Shown here: positions 12,191 through 21,844 of the stretch, in pieces
Numbering within the stretch: position 1 is the stretch's first letter
Layout of the letters: each line of letters opens with the position of its first letter
Assembly (NCBI GenBank): GCA_963575745.1
Contig: CAUYUJ010020566.1
Span: forward strand, 1-64,000
DNA from: Prorocentrum cordatum
Lineage: Eukaryota; Sar; Dinophyceae; Prorocentrales; Prorocentraceae
Length of the DNA: 64,000 nt
Direction of reading: 5' to 3'
The notes under the pieces: model-generated
Database searches by the model: none
What the model saw: only the letters and a program-made list of their open reading frames with translations
Told to the model about the DNA's origin: nothing
Position numbers and translations under genes: made by a program

Positions 12191-12789
12191 TCTGACGGCA
12201 TGTCGCCGTGGGGAAGGCGGGTCTTGATGGACACGGGTCCCGGAGTTGTTCGCCGTTCTCGCGTCCCCAGGGCCCTCCACGGGCCTCGGGACTGTCAGAC
12301 AACCATTGAGGATGAAGAGCTCGTCCTGGGGGAAGTCCCCAGGGTCCAGGACCCGTTCCCTTCAGGACCTTCTCCTCCTCTTCCTCCTCCTCCTCTTGCT
12401 ACTGTAGAGGCTCAGGTTTAAAGTCGGACGCAGTTTAGGTATCTCCGTCTGCCGAAATCGTATTCCCGTTTGCCGCTTTGGCCACCTGCCGATCTTAGGT
12501 TTGAGGTTTCCAGGTTTATGTTTTCGCAAAGTTGCCCATGTGGCGAAGGCAAAGTTGTTCTCGCTGCGATGGTGCAGCGCCTTGGTGCATCTTTGGTGCC
12601 CGCAGCGGTTATCCTGTGTGCGAGTAGGGGCGCGGGAGCAAGTGCCCATGTGCGCCATGTTACTTTTCAGCGGGTATTGGCCAGCCACTCCCTCGTCCAC
12701 CTCCTCCTCCCTGTCCCACCTTTCTCCTGTCTTGTCTGCCTGATTATTTCACCGCTTCTCCCACTGCTGAACTGCGTCCCATTTTAAGT
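12191..12789. other. stretch without recognisable gene
   Basis: Only short, composition-driven frames. Nothing in it resembles a domain, RNA gene or repeat found elsewhere in the window. Confidence 0.45.
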
Positions 12790-12794
12790 TTAAA

Positions 12795-13260
12795 TGTAGC
12801 CGAACTTTAGCCCACTTCTAGCACATGCTTAGCCCACTTCTAGCCCACTTTTAGCTCACTTTTGGCCCACTTTTGGCCCACCTTTGAGCCACTTCTAGTC
12901 CACTTTTAGCCCGCGTGCCCGGTCTTTCAGTTGCGCTCCCTGGATGCCCGCCGGGAATACAAAAACGACGAATGGGAATACAGCCGATGTGGCGAGATGA
13001 CACATCAACCGAAAAGCATTAGAAATTCTCGGGCGACTGGACATAGGAAAGCGTCGACCGAGTTCAGTAATCCGCAGAACGAGGATGCGGCGGAGACTCG
13101 CCAGAGCATACAAGGATCCGGCGGAGATTCGCTGGAGCATTTGAGCCCATTTTCAGCCCACTTTTAGCCCACGTCTAGTCTTGCCCACTTCTAGTCCACT
13201 TTTCGTTCACTTGTAGCCCACTTATAGGCCACTCCCACCTCCAGCCCAGATTCAGCCCAG
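12795..13260. repeat. TAGCCCACTT tandem repeats split by an insertion
   Basis: Runs of an 11-nt unit (TTAGCCCACTT and variants) occupy 12795-12920 and 13143-13260. The intervening ~220 bp differs in composition and holds a short direct repeat (GGCGGAGA-TCGC-GAGCAT). The middle may be an insertion into the minisatellite. Confidence 0.7.
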
Positions 13261-13940
13261 TCGTTGGCCCGTGGTCGGAGACGTCGCGAGGCGAGTGCGA
13301 GAGCCATGAGGACGAAGAGAAGCGCGAGGGGCACGAGGGGGAGGCGGGGAGAAGGAGGACGAGGAGGCAGAGGATGAGGAGGGAGGAGCACTGCACGCGG
13401 GAAGTCGTGGCAATCTAAGCGGTCGTCGCCGGGGGGGCGCGTTGCCTGCAAAAGACACCAGTACCGCGGGACTCACACGGGGGGAGTGCGGCGCACGTAC
13501 AGGGGTGAGGGTGTCAGTACAACGAAGAGGTGCCCCACTTCGAGAACACGCCCTGGACGGCTGGCGGCACCTCTCTTCGCCTCCGGGGTGGCGGGTTTGG
13601 GCAGGGCGCTCGTCTGGCGATTTCTGGCCTCTCTCCTGAGCCTGTACACCTTTTACTCCTCCTGCTACTCCTCTCCCTATGCCTGCTACTCCTTCCCCTG
13701 GTCCTTCTTCGGTGACTTCGGGCGCGCCGGGCCACTCCAGCGAGGAAGGCCAGGCCTGGTCGGAGCAAGGTCGGCTGTGGCTAGAAGTGCCCCATGGCCC
13801 AAGGTGCCTCCAGGATTCCAGGGAGGCTCCCCCCCACACGGCCGCCAGAGCACCCCTCACGAGTCCTGGAGGGCACAGGGACTTGGAGATTGAGCGTCAA
13901 GCCAGGGGCTCCTTGGGCCAAGGATACATTTTTGCGCCGG
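13261..13940. other. GC-rich stretch without gene
   Basis: Open frames on both strands are Arg/Ser/Pro-rich shadows with no motif that I can defend. Confidence 0.4.
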
Positions 13941-13944
13941 GGTG

Positions 13945-14103
13945 CGGTTTGTGTCAGGAAGGACAGAAACACAGACACAATGAATCGCCGATTTCCCAGA
14001 AAATATGGGAACATTTGGAAGTGGGGAGGGAGAAGAAAACCCAGAAACTATGGAAACAAAGAGGAAATTATTTAATTTGTGTGTATTTATTTTTGTGTCC
14101 CAG
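13945..14103. mobile_element. AT-rich dispersed repeat (family B), copy 1
   Basis: About 150 bp beginning near ACACAGACACAATGAATC and ending near TTGTGTGTATTTATTTTTGTG, with an internal doublet of CAGAAAATATGGGAA. Related copies lie at 48126-48275, 48300-48449, 51228-51345 (truncated) and 54103-54255. This copy is the most diverged. It is strikingly AT-rich against the background and encodes no protein. Confidence 0.8.
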
Positions 14104-14464
14104 GGTCCCTTCATTGTGATCGGCGCCGCTGGGGCTCATGGGCCATCACGTTGTGCCAAAGACTTCGGGGCGTGGCGAAGGTCTCTGTCGAGGCACTCGC
14201 CGGCCCCCTTCGCCAGGCGCGGGCTGCAAACGTCACCCCCTTTGCTTCGGAGTCGCCGAGATCTGATTGGTTTCAATCCTGGAGTTTTGCTTCGATGTCG
14301 GCCCCTGGGGACCGATATCGGGCCCCTGAGCCCCAGGGCCATCAGGGATCGATCAGGAGCGAAAACACACACCCAGAGAAGGGGTCGGAACCTCTGGGGC
14401 CGCGGATTGAAGAAACATATCCCGCGCGCCGCAGATGTCGCAGGGCAGAGAGAAGGAGGAGGAG

Positions 14465-14496
<32 letters not shown>

Positions 14497-15402
14497 TGAG
14501 GAGGAGGATGAGGAGGAGGAGGAGGAGGAGGGAGGAGGAGGAGGAGGGAGGAGTAGGAGGAGGAGGAGGAGTAGGAGGAGGAGGATGAGGTGGTGGAGGA
14601 GGAGAATGGGCAGGAGGTACGGAGCCATTGAGACGACGCGCCAGTACAAACATCGACCAGGCAGAAACACGCTTCGCCATGCCACCGACTTCTGCAGATG
14701 GCTCCATCAGCCGCGAGTTACAAAGTTCATTCGCTTCAGCTGCGTATGTGACTGCCCATCGATCCCTCGTGGCTTCAACGTCGAAGTTCCAGCCTCTAGG
14801 AACATATAATACGTTTGGCATGGTGCTATGCTGAACGTATGTCGGAGCTTCAAGTCGGTGCCATACCTTCAGGCGGATGGAACCTACACTCGAGTGGCAG
14901 ATTGCAGAATTTGCACGGGTGCCAATGATTGGAGCACATGGACTTTGAGTTTCTCTTATGCCAAGAGCAGCCAAACAACAGGAGAGTTCGATTGGCCGCA
15001 TCAGTCTGTCTAGGCTTGTTTCCTGCTTCAAGGCGTTCGGTAGATTGCGAAACTCTTGGTCCAGAGCGACAGAGTCTGACATCGAGTGCCAACAAGGCCT
15101 TCATACTACCAGCTTCATCATAATTAGGCGCACGACTGGCCAAGGAGGCTGCCGCTCAGTGAGGCGGCGGATCATCCGGATGTTCTGCCTCAGGCTTGCG
15201 GGTGTCCAGAATGCCTCCTGTGACCTGATGCTCTAAGTCAGCGTCTGCCAGAGTCTACTGGGTTACAGGCCCTTTCTTTTCTCGGCCTTTGTTCTTTAGG
15301 GGCAGGCCCGCCACCGCTCCCCCCGTTCTTTCCTTCTTGGCTCAGATTTTTGCCCCGTTCACATTTCCTTATCGATCATACGTGGCTCGCTGTACTCGCG
15401 CA
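14104..15402. other. stretch without convincing gene
   Basis: It contains a (GAG)n tract at about 14455-14605. From 14640 to 15240 composition is closer to coding, and the minus strand has a 246-aa open frame, but half of that frame is the triplet run. I recognise no domain in the rest. It could be a retroelement relic. Confidence 0.35.
15334..15347 (+). promoter_or_regulatory. possible SL relict / trans-splice acceptor
   Basis: TTCTTGGCTCAG resembles the 3' part of the dinoflagellate spliced leader (TTTTGGCTCAAG) and follows a pyrimidine-rich tract. It lies 56 nt before the ATG at 15403. A short match like this could be chance. Confidence 0.35.
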
Positions 15403-15816
15403 ATGATGGTCGCATCCATCTTCGCATGCGCTGGCTTCGCCATGGCGTCGGCGAACACGGTCGTGGCCCCCGTGGCCGCCCAGCAGGTGGCGATGCTCGG
15501 TCGCAGCGCTGTGGTTGGGGACGAAGGCGAGGACTCCCTGGGGGACGGCTTCGGGGACGAGGTCTACACGGACGACGAGAAAGATTTTATCAATGGGGGC
15601 TTGGGGGACTTCGACTTCGAGGGCATCTCCGAGGACAAAAAGCCCAAGAAGAGGCTCGCCAAGCTGAAGAGGAACTTCACTCTGGCGACAGGGAAGCTGG
15701 ACGAGATCATCCCAGAACTGCAGACCGACTTCAAGTATCCCGCTGCCTTCGGCAAGCTCCGCCACCGTGCCAGCACAGCGCCTCTGTGTGGCCCCAGAGC
15801 GCGGTACCACATGTGA
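15403..15816 (+). CDS. candidate first exon of a secreted protein, function unknown
   Basis: From the tandem ATGs at 15403 the frame encodes a hydrophobic Ala-rich N terminus, about residues 1-20, with the look of a signal peptide. An acidic Gly/Asp-rich stretch (about 40-85) and a Lys-rich helix (about 90-110) follow. Codon use up to about 15760 looks like real coding. After that it decays, so the exon probably ends before the in-frame stop at 15814-15816; no donor could be fixed. A TTGGCTCAG motif and pyrimidines lie upstream. I do not recognise the family. It may be the 5' exon of the gene ending at 42007, whose C terminus is hydrophobic, but that link is inference. Confidence 0.45.
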   Translation: MMVASIFACAGFAMASANTVVAPVAAQQVAMLGRSAVVGDEGEDSLGDGFGDEVYTDDEKDFINGGLGDFDFEGISEDKKPKKRLAKLKRNFTLATGKLDEIIPELQTDFKYPAAFGKLRHRASTAPLCGPRARYHM

Positions 15817-15862
15817 CGCCTCTCGCCTCCATCTTTGGAATAGTTTCCAGGAGGCCTACCTT

Positions 15863-15905
15863 CTCCTCGTCGTCGTCGTCGTCGTCCTCCTCCTCCTCCT
15901 CCTCC
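15863..15905. repeat. (CTC/CGT)n microsatellite
   Basis: Triplet run TCGTCG then CCTCCT. Confidence 0.9.
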
Positions 15906-16164
15906 TCTACCTCAGCAGTGTTGGGGTTGTCGTGGGGTCGTCTTGGGCCCCCGTGGTCCTCTTTGGCAATCTTGGTGCTGCCTGGGCCGTCTTGGGCCCC
16001 CCCTCGGCCGTCTGGGGCGTCGCGTGGGTCTGCTCTTCGGGGGTCGCCCTCCTTGGCCCGTTGGGTTGGTTCCTGTGGCTGCCGGGTGCCTCCTGAGGGA
16101 CTGCCGGGCTTTCTCGGCGGCCTTGCTTATCATCAAGCAGTGACGAAGCGTCTTGGCTCGCATA

Positions 16165-16336
16165 TAGCCCTACCAAACAATGTTCTGAGAACCTTTTCTA
16201 GTTTCCACGAACTATTCGTAGAACAAACCTGGTTGAGAGTGTTTCTTTGTTTTCGCACATCGGGTTTATGTTCTAAGAACCTTGTTTGCGTTCTTGGAAC
16301 ATTTTGGGGTTCTTAAGAAATCTCGTGGTAGGACTA
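16165..16336. mobile_element. MITE-like element with TA flanks
   Basis: Terminal inverted repeats TAGCCCTACCA and TGGTAGGACTA (one mismatch) bound about 172 bp. A TA dinucleotide sits on each side (16163-16164 and 16337-16338), as expected for Tc1/mariner-type insertions. The interior has several GTTCT-AGAAC words. It has no coding capacity. Confidence 0.55.
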
Positions 16337-16603
16337 TAGGAAGGCCGGGACGGTCGGCCCCTTCTCAATATCATTCGAAGCCCCGGAGGGGATTTGGAGG
16401 TCCCCGCGGGGGGCGAGCCCGGCTGCGCCCCGGGATCCCCGGGAGGGGTGGGGGGCGCTGCGCGCAGGGAAGCGCGCCCCAGGAGGTCGGGGTGCGTCCA
16501 AGGAGGGGGGTAGTTGGGGACTCCCGGGGGGTGGGGGGGGGGGTAAGGGTGGTATCTTTGCCTAGGTGGCTTCTTTGTTGTCCTGCTTTATCGTCCCCTT
16601 CCA

Positions 16604-16722
16604 CTGCCCCTCTCTCTCTCTCTCTTTCTCCCTCTCTTTCTCCCTCTCCCTCTCCCTCTCTCTCTCTATCCATCTCTCTCTCTCTCTCTTTTTTTTTTCT
16701 CTCTCTCTCTCTCTCTCTCTCG
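16604..16722. repeat. CT-rich low-complexity tract
   Basis: (CT)n with CCCTCT interruptions and one T run. Confidence 0.93.
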
Positions 16723-17184
16723 CTGCCGTCGGCACGTTTTCGCCTTTCGGGACCTCCTGGCAGGCCCTCGTCGCCACGCCTCTGGCTCGCCAGCCAGATT
16801 CTGGTCGGAACGCACCCCGGGGAGAGGTCCGAGGGAGGCCGAGGGAGGAGCAGTATCGGTCTCCGTTGGTCTACCCATTGGCTCTTCCTTCGGGGCTCAG
16901 GTGACGGGGACCACGGCAGATGGGGGTTCAGCCCGAGCTCAGCTCTTGCAGGGTCTTTCGGAGCCAGTGGTGCACTGACCCGGGCTTGCGCGCAGGAGCC
17001 TGCAGTTGCTTGCAGGATGTGGCAAGAGGCAAAGCCTGACTGGCCCAGGCTTGCATCAGTGCGTCCCCGATGCACCTTTCAGATTTGGTGGATGGAGGTC
17101 GGGGGCGTGGAAGGAGGGAGGGCGAGGACTCCCAGGGAGGGACCCCGACTCTCCACTTCCGACGCCTTCCGACCAGGAGCTGGC
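16723..17184. other. GC-rich stretch without gene
   Basis: Only composition-driven frames are seen. Confidence 0.4.
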
Positions 17185-17273
17185 CGATGTGGTGGCCTCT
17201 GGCGCCGCCCGTGGCGCGCTCGGCGCCGATCCGAGAAGTCTGCGCGGAGCGCCGAAGGTTTATGGTGGTTATG
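17185..17273. mobile_element. family E fragment
   Basis: Shares GGCCTCTGGCGCCGCCCGTGG and GATCCGAGAAGTCTGCGCGGAG-like words with the elements at 7460-7855 and 20816-20975. Its left arm is missing, so it is a truncated copy. Confidence 0.5.
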
Positions 17274-18442
17274 CCATTGTTTGCCCTCCGAGGCGACCAC
17301 TAGATCAGCCACCTGCTGGTCGGCAGGTGTGGGGGGTGGAGACAGGGTCGAGTGGGCAGCATGGTTGGGGCCACCGTGAGATCTCCCCGGACGTCATGGC
17401 CCCCGATTCGTCTTTCAAGATGCTCCTCCAGGCCTCCCAGAGGGGAATCGAAGTACCCATCGGTCGTTGAGAGTAGGCATGTCTCGAGTCCCAGACTCCG
17501 ATCTACTCTGAGCGCCTTCCTACTTCAATGATCCAGTGGCTTCACCTTTTCCGTCCTCTTCAGGGGTCGCGCGGAAGCCCAATCTATTTTCAACGCCTTC
17601 CTATTTCTTGTTTCTACCTGCTTCTTCCGACCGATGGGTAAATGGGGCCTGTGGATCGCGCCGCGTCGCCGATGCATCGGCGAGGCGGCTCGATCTGGAG
17701 CCCGCTTTTTCTGCACGCCCAGGGCACCGACGCAGCGCCGACGTCGCGTTGCGACGCGATCCTCCCGCCCCATCTTCTCGGACTCCACCTGGGAAGCCAT
17801 TGTTTCAAGACGTTCCGTGTTCCAATCCTGGCCCGCTCACGCTCCTCCGGCCGCGATCTGAGCACCCCTCCTCTTGGACGCCCTCTCTCTGCCCTGCAGA
17901 CCTGCGGTCGTGATTCCCGCCAGATAGCCCCTGGCGCTCTGCCGCGCCCGCATCCATCCGTGCCGCCGGGGCACGGTGGCGGACAAGACGCAGCAGCTCA
18001 AGGTCGCGCTCGCCTGGTTCAAGGAAGCACTGTCGGGGGTGGACAGAACCCCCAACAGTGACACGTCGATTAGTGAATTGTCCGTTTTCGGTTTTCGAGA
18101 GGGCGCCGTGGCCATTATTTTCCAGGATTGCGCCCGCCAGGTCTGGGCCTCAGGTCGTTTTCACTAAACCACGCTTTACTAAAGGGAGGTCTGTCCATCC
18201 CCGACACTGGGGGCCCATCTGGGTCCGATTCGATGTGGACTCCAGCCGGCACGATCCGTTTTGATGCCGAGAGTGCGTCGATGCGAGGAGGCCCGAGGAC
18301 TGTATGGCGCTGCTGCGCTTCCTGGTGGCACCGATGCGATTCGTTTCCGACGCCGTGCCGGTGCGGTCCGATCCGGCGCACAGCCCGATTCGGTCCGACG
18401 TCCCAATTCGATGTTGACTGATCCTTCGGAGAACAAGCAATG
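17274..18442. other. stretch with one weak coding candidate
   Basis: Mostly uninformative. Around 17976-18045 a short plus-strand frame, starting with residues ADKTQQLKVALAWFKEAL, looks like an amphipathic helix and could be a small exon. No consistent acceptor and donor pair was found, so it is not called. Confidence 0.3.
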
Positions 18443-18594
18443 ACAGACATATAAACTTTCGGAGGTCGCCGCGGATTTCTCGCATCGGCGCCGGAGTCCC
18501 CCGCCGGCGCCTCTGGCGTGCTCCGCGCGCCATGGAGGGGGGCTCCAGCCCCGCTGAAGGAGATCCGTGCGCGTCTCCGAGGGTTTCTGTTTCT
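18443..18594. mobile_element. family E inverted-repeat element, possible introner
   Basis: The left arm at 18443-18488 and right arm at about 18550-18594 are imperfect reverse complements, with GGCGCC-rich sequence between. The element ends only 28 bp before the putative splice acceptor at 18620-18621, so it may supply most of the adjoining intron's 3' end. Confidence 0.5.
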
Positions 18595-18621
18595 GGCGTG
18601 AGTTGTTTCTCGACTTCCGAG

Positions 18622-18780
18622 GAGAAGCAGAGGGACCTGGAGAGGGCGAAGAAGGAGGCGACGAAGGCCATGAAGGAACTCCGCCTGGAGGCCGAGAAGC
18701 GCCGGCTGTCCGCCTCCGAGCGCCGGCGCGCCAAGGAGAGGGAGCGCAGGGCCATCGAGGAGGCCACGCGCACCGCCAAG
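18622..18780 (+). CDS. candidate internal exon, charged coiled coil
   Basis: A 53-codon open block between an AG acceptor (18620-18621) and an AAG|GC donor at 18780/18781, phase 0 at both ends. It encodes a highly charged Glu/Lys/Arg/Ala helix, probably a coiled coil. Codon use is strongly GC3-biased, as in the exons at 40954-41460. The AG|G signature on both sides and phase 0 match the introns of the gene at 40.6-42.0 kb, so it may belong to the same transcription unit. No domain family is recognised. Confidence 0.42.
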
Positions 18781-18959
18781 GCAGGGCCGACCGCGCTCCG
18801 ATTCCATGCGGTGCTCGGCTGCACGTATGCATGACCCTTCGATGCGTACTCGACTGCGCTTTTGCGTCGGCGGCGGGGCAGAAGCGCTGCTCCAGCGGGC
18901 GGCGATCGGGGGCGACCGATACGCGAGCTGGCCGGCGTGCTGCCCTCCCTGCGCGCAAT

Positions 18960-19850
18960 TTCGAGGAGCTCCCTCGCAGCCAGCCTGTAGGCTGCAAGGG
19001 ATTCTCTCGAACTCTGTCGCGGCCGAGGCCAGGGCCGGGGCCAGGGCCGGGGCCGGGGCCAGGGCCAAGGCCATTTCGAGAAACTCCCCCGCAGCCAGCC
19101 CCTGCATGCGGCGGGCGAGCTGCTCGGAAGGCGCCGCGGCCGCGGCCCGGGCAGAGGGGCCAGGGCGAGAGGTTCCCTCGCAGCCAGCCCGTGGGCTGCG
19201 AGGGAGCGTCTCCGAGCTCGCCGCGGCCCGGGCGGGGGCCATGGCCGGGGCCGGGGCAAGTGCCGGGGGCAGGGCTGGGGCCGGGGCCGGGGCCATGTCA
19301 AGAAGCTCCCTCGCAGCCAGCATCGAGGAAGTTTCTTGAAATTCGCCGAGGCCAGAGGAAGAGGAGGAGGAGGAGGAGGAGGAGGAGGAGGAGGGGGAGG
19401 AGGAGGAGGAGGAGGAGGAGGAGGAGGAGGAGGAGGAGGAGAGTACGAAAACAGAAGGAGGAGGAGGAGGCATTCCGAGAAATTTCCTCAGCGCCAGTCT
19501 GAAGGCTGTGAGGGAGTTTCTCGAAGAATTCGCCGGGGCCAGGGCCAGAGCCGGGGCCATCTCGAGAAGCTTTCTCCCAGCCAGCCTGTAGGCTGCGAGG
19601 GAGTTTCGCGAAGTTCGCCGCGGGTGACGTGGAAACGCGCGCCCGCTGGGAAATGCCCGCTCTGCGGGCAGAGACAATTTCAAGAACCTCCCTCGCGGCC
19701 AGCCTGTATGGTGCGAGTGAGTTTCTCGAAATTCGCCGCGGGGGAGGTGGAGGCGCGCCTCTGCTGGGAAATGCCAGGCCATTTCGGGAAACCCCTCGCA
19801 GCCAGCCTGTAAGCTGCGAGGGAGTTCCTCGAAATTCGCCGCGGGGGAGA
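18960..19850. repeat. hairpin-bearing ~110-bp repeats (8-9 copies) with GAG tract
   Basis: A module CTCGCAGCC-AGCCTGTA-GGCTGCGAG, a 9-bp stem with 8-nt loop, recurs at about 18970, 19090, 19180, 19310, 19485, 19575, 19690 and 19796. It is followed by GGAGTTTCTCGAAATTCGCCGCGG variants. A (GGA)n run interrupts the array at 19360-19442. Some copies keep the stem through paired changes. The long 597-aa minus frame over this region is a repeat artefact. Confidence 0.75.
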
Positions 19851-19974
19851 TGGAGGCGCGCGCATGCGGGGGGCGGAGGCCACTTCGCCGCGGGAGAAGG
19901 GGGTCCATCCCCCCTCTTTGGTAAACCTAGGAGTTTCTCAAAAAATGCGTGCTTGATGCGTGTAGCCTATTTCG

Positions 19975-20072
19975 ACAAACTCTTCTGCCGCCGAGCTGGG
20001 GTGGCCGCGAGGGAGGTGTTTCGAAATTCGGTCGCCTCGCAGCCACACTGGCACGGCGGCAGAGGAGTTTGT
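19975..20072. mobile_element. short MITE-like inverted repeat (98 bp)
   Basis: ACAAACTCTTCTGCCGCCG at the left end and its reverse complement with one mismatch at the right end (20054-20072). No flanking duplication was resolved. Confidence 0.55.
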
Positions 20073-20085
20073 TTTTGTTCCTTTC

Positions 20086-20287
20086 GGGGGAGCGTAAGAC
20101 CTGGGTTTGCCAGGACTCGGGTTCGCCATCGTTTTTTGACGACCGCGCCTCGGATTTTGACGAGGAGGAGCTTCGTGGGATGTCTACAGCGGGAGGCCTC
20201 GTCAAAATGCAGGCTTGGCCTCGTCACTTTTTTGACGACCTCGTCGGGGATTTCCGAGTCCCCTGTACCCAGGTCTTAACGTCCCCC
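20086..20287. mobile_element. MITE family C, copy 1
   Basis: A 202-bp element with imperfect ~34-bp terminal inverted repeats beginning GGGGGAGCGTAAGACC. The interior contains several TTTTGACGA / TCGTCAAAA inverted words. A second, better preserved copy is at 48696-48897. It encodes no protein. Confidence 0.75.
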
Positions 20288-20707
20288 TGATCCTTCAAAA
20301 TGGGTACCAAGCGCGCAATTTCAGGAAACCCTTTGTGCGCACCAACCCCTTGTGGCACCCACTGGTTCCCCCACGACTCGCTGGGCGGGGCCGCGATTTC
20401 GATGCGCTTCGACCCGGCAAGGTTCCCACCGGGCGCGGCCATCCGATCCCGACTCGATCTGGGACGATTCCTTGGCGATCCGATCCGTCTGCGATCGGAT
20501 TCGACTTCGCGGTTCGATGACGCTCAGAGCGTGAATTACCTCCCCCGCTTTCGCTTCCAGGCAAAAACCAAGTCATACCACGCGCCTCCTCGTCAAGCGG
20601 CCTGACCAGTACAGGCCGTAGTTTGGCATCGCTTGGTATCTCTTGGAGGCGAGGGTGGTCAAAAGCGAGGTAGGTTTGTCCCCCCCCAAGAAGCCCAAGC
20701 TTGCAAG

Positions 20708-20782
20708 GCGGCCATGATCAAGAAGGCGCAGGCCTTGATGAGCGCCAAGGGCCAGTCAGACGAGTCCGGCATGCTCGGCGAG
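20708..20782 (+). CDS. candidate small internal exon
   Basis: A 25-codon block preceded by CAAG and followed by GAG|GC, phase 0 at both ends. It encodes a short amphipathic helix rich in Ala, Lys and Met, then a Ser/Gly-rich tail. Boundary style and phase match the exons at 18622-18780 and 40654-42007. The exon is too short to stand alone; the call rests on splice-site style and composition. Confidence 0.33.
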
Positions 20783-20815
20783 GCCAGACGGAGAGAAACA
20801 AGACAGGCACGACCA

Positions 20816-20975
20816 CGAACCTTCAGAGGTCCGGGCGGATTTCTTGGAGTTGCGCTAGCCCCCTATGGCGGCGTCTGGCGCCGCCCCTGACGCGCTCCTC
20901 GCGCAAGGGAGGGGGGTCCAGCCCGATCCAAGAAATCCGCAAGGATCTCCGACGCGGTATATTTGTATTGCCTAA
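20816..20975. mobile_element. family E inverted-repeat element
   Basis: The left arm contains GGTCCGGGCGGATTTCTTGG and the right arm GATCCAAGAAATCCGC. The GGCGCC-rich interior is shared with 17185-17273 and 7460-7855. Confidence 0.55.
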
Positions 20976-21074
20976 GTCGTTTTGCGAGCGCAGCCCGTAA
21001 TTTGATTGCCGGGAAGTAGACTGACAGAATTGACAGAACAACTGAATCACCGAAGCCGTTAGATAGCAGTTTTG

Positions 21075-21450
21075 TTTCCAGGGGTGAAGACATTTCGCTG
21101 GCAGTGTTAAGTCAGGGGGTCGAGGACATTTTGCTGGCAGTTTTAAGCCAGGAGGTGAGGATATGTTGCTGGCAGTGTTAAATCAGGGAGTTTGGGATAT
21201 TTCGCTGGTTTAAGTCGGGGAGTTCAGGATTTTTCGCTGGCAGTTTTTATGCGAGTGGTGTGAGGACATTTCGCTGGCAGTTTTAGACCAGGAGTTTGAG
21301 GATATGTCGCTGGCAGTTGTAGGTCAGGGGGTGAGGATAGATCGCTGGCAATTTTAAGTCAGCGAGTTGAGGATTTTTCGCTGGCAGTTTTAGGCCACGG
21401 GGTGAGGACATTTCGCTGGCAGTTTTAGGTCAGGGGGTTGAGGATGTTTC
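21075..21450. repeat. ~35-bp satellite, array 1
   Basis: About ten copies of a unit containing GAGGATATTTCGCTGGCAG, then TTTTAGGCCAGGGGGT, with frequent variants. The same satellite forms a larger array at 39160-40480, on the other side of the 16-kb transposon. Confidence 0.9.
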
Positions 21451-21534
21451 CCCATATCCTAAGATGGGGTTCTTGTTATTTCTTGGACGCCGCCGACTTC
21501 TCCTCCTTCTTCTCCTTCTCCTCCCCTCTCCTCC

Positions 21535-21703
21535 TCATACCCAGACTTACTCACACTCAGATTTACTCATACCCAGACTTACTCAGACACAACCTTACTC
21601 ATACTCAGACCTACTCATACTCAGACCTACTTATACTCAGAGTTACTCATGCTGAGACTCACTCACGCCCAGACTAACTAATACTCAGACTTGTTCCCAG
21701 ACT
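21535..21703. repeat. TACTCATACTCAGACC tandem repeat (insertion target)
   Basis: Degenerate 12-16 nt units ending directly at the left end of the transposon. The array resumes just beyond the right end at 38023 as TACTCATACTCAGACC, so the transposon interrupts it. Confidence 0.85.
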
Positions 21704-21705
21704 TA
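21704..21705. repeat. TA target-site duplication, left
   Basis: TA immediately outside the left terminal inverted repeat, matched by TA at 38023-38024. TTA on both sides is also compatible. Confidence 0.7.
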
Positions 21706-21732
21706 ATCCAATAGCCCTTATAACGGCGACGA
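21706..21732. repeat. terminal inverted repeat, left
   Basis: 27 bp, reading ATCCAAT followed by AGCCCTTATAACGGCGACGA. The reverse complement of 37996-38022 differs at two positions, in the outer seven bases. Confidence 0.88.
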
Positions 21733-21739
21733 TGGAACA

Positions 21740-21805
21740 CAGTGCCGGGGAACTGCTTTGAACATCACCAGTCGTTCAAAGCAGTGCCCCGGCACTGCTT
21801 TGAAC
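21740..21805. repeat. subterminal palindromes, left end
   Basis: GTTCAAAGCAGTGCC is followed after CC by its reverse complement at 21774-21805. A degenerate copy precedes it at 21740-21763. The same palindrome occurs twice near the right end, so it is likely a transposase-binding or end-pairing element. Confidence 0.85.
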
Positions 21806-21844
21806 GATGCGGAAATGCGATCAGCAGGAGCCTTCGTCTGTTCC

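Noticed and set aside
11382-12302. 306-aa minus-strand frame with a poly-Pro core
   Set aside because: The poly-Pro/Ser tract is the triplet microsatellite at 12090-12190, and it also crosses MITE family A.
14342-15082. Copia-type polyprotein fragment on the minus strand
   Set aside because: I could not find RT, integrase or RNase H motifs, and part of the frame is the GAG microsatellite.
18115-19908. 597-aa minus-strand open frame
   Set aside because: It spans hairpin repeats, a GAG tract and the candidate plus-strand exon. Composition is Pro/Ala/Arg repeat with no domain.
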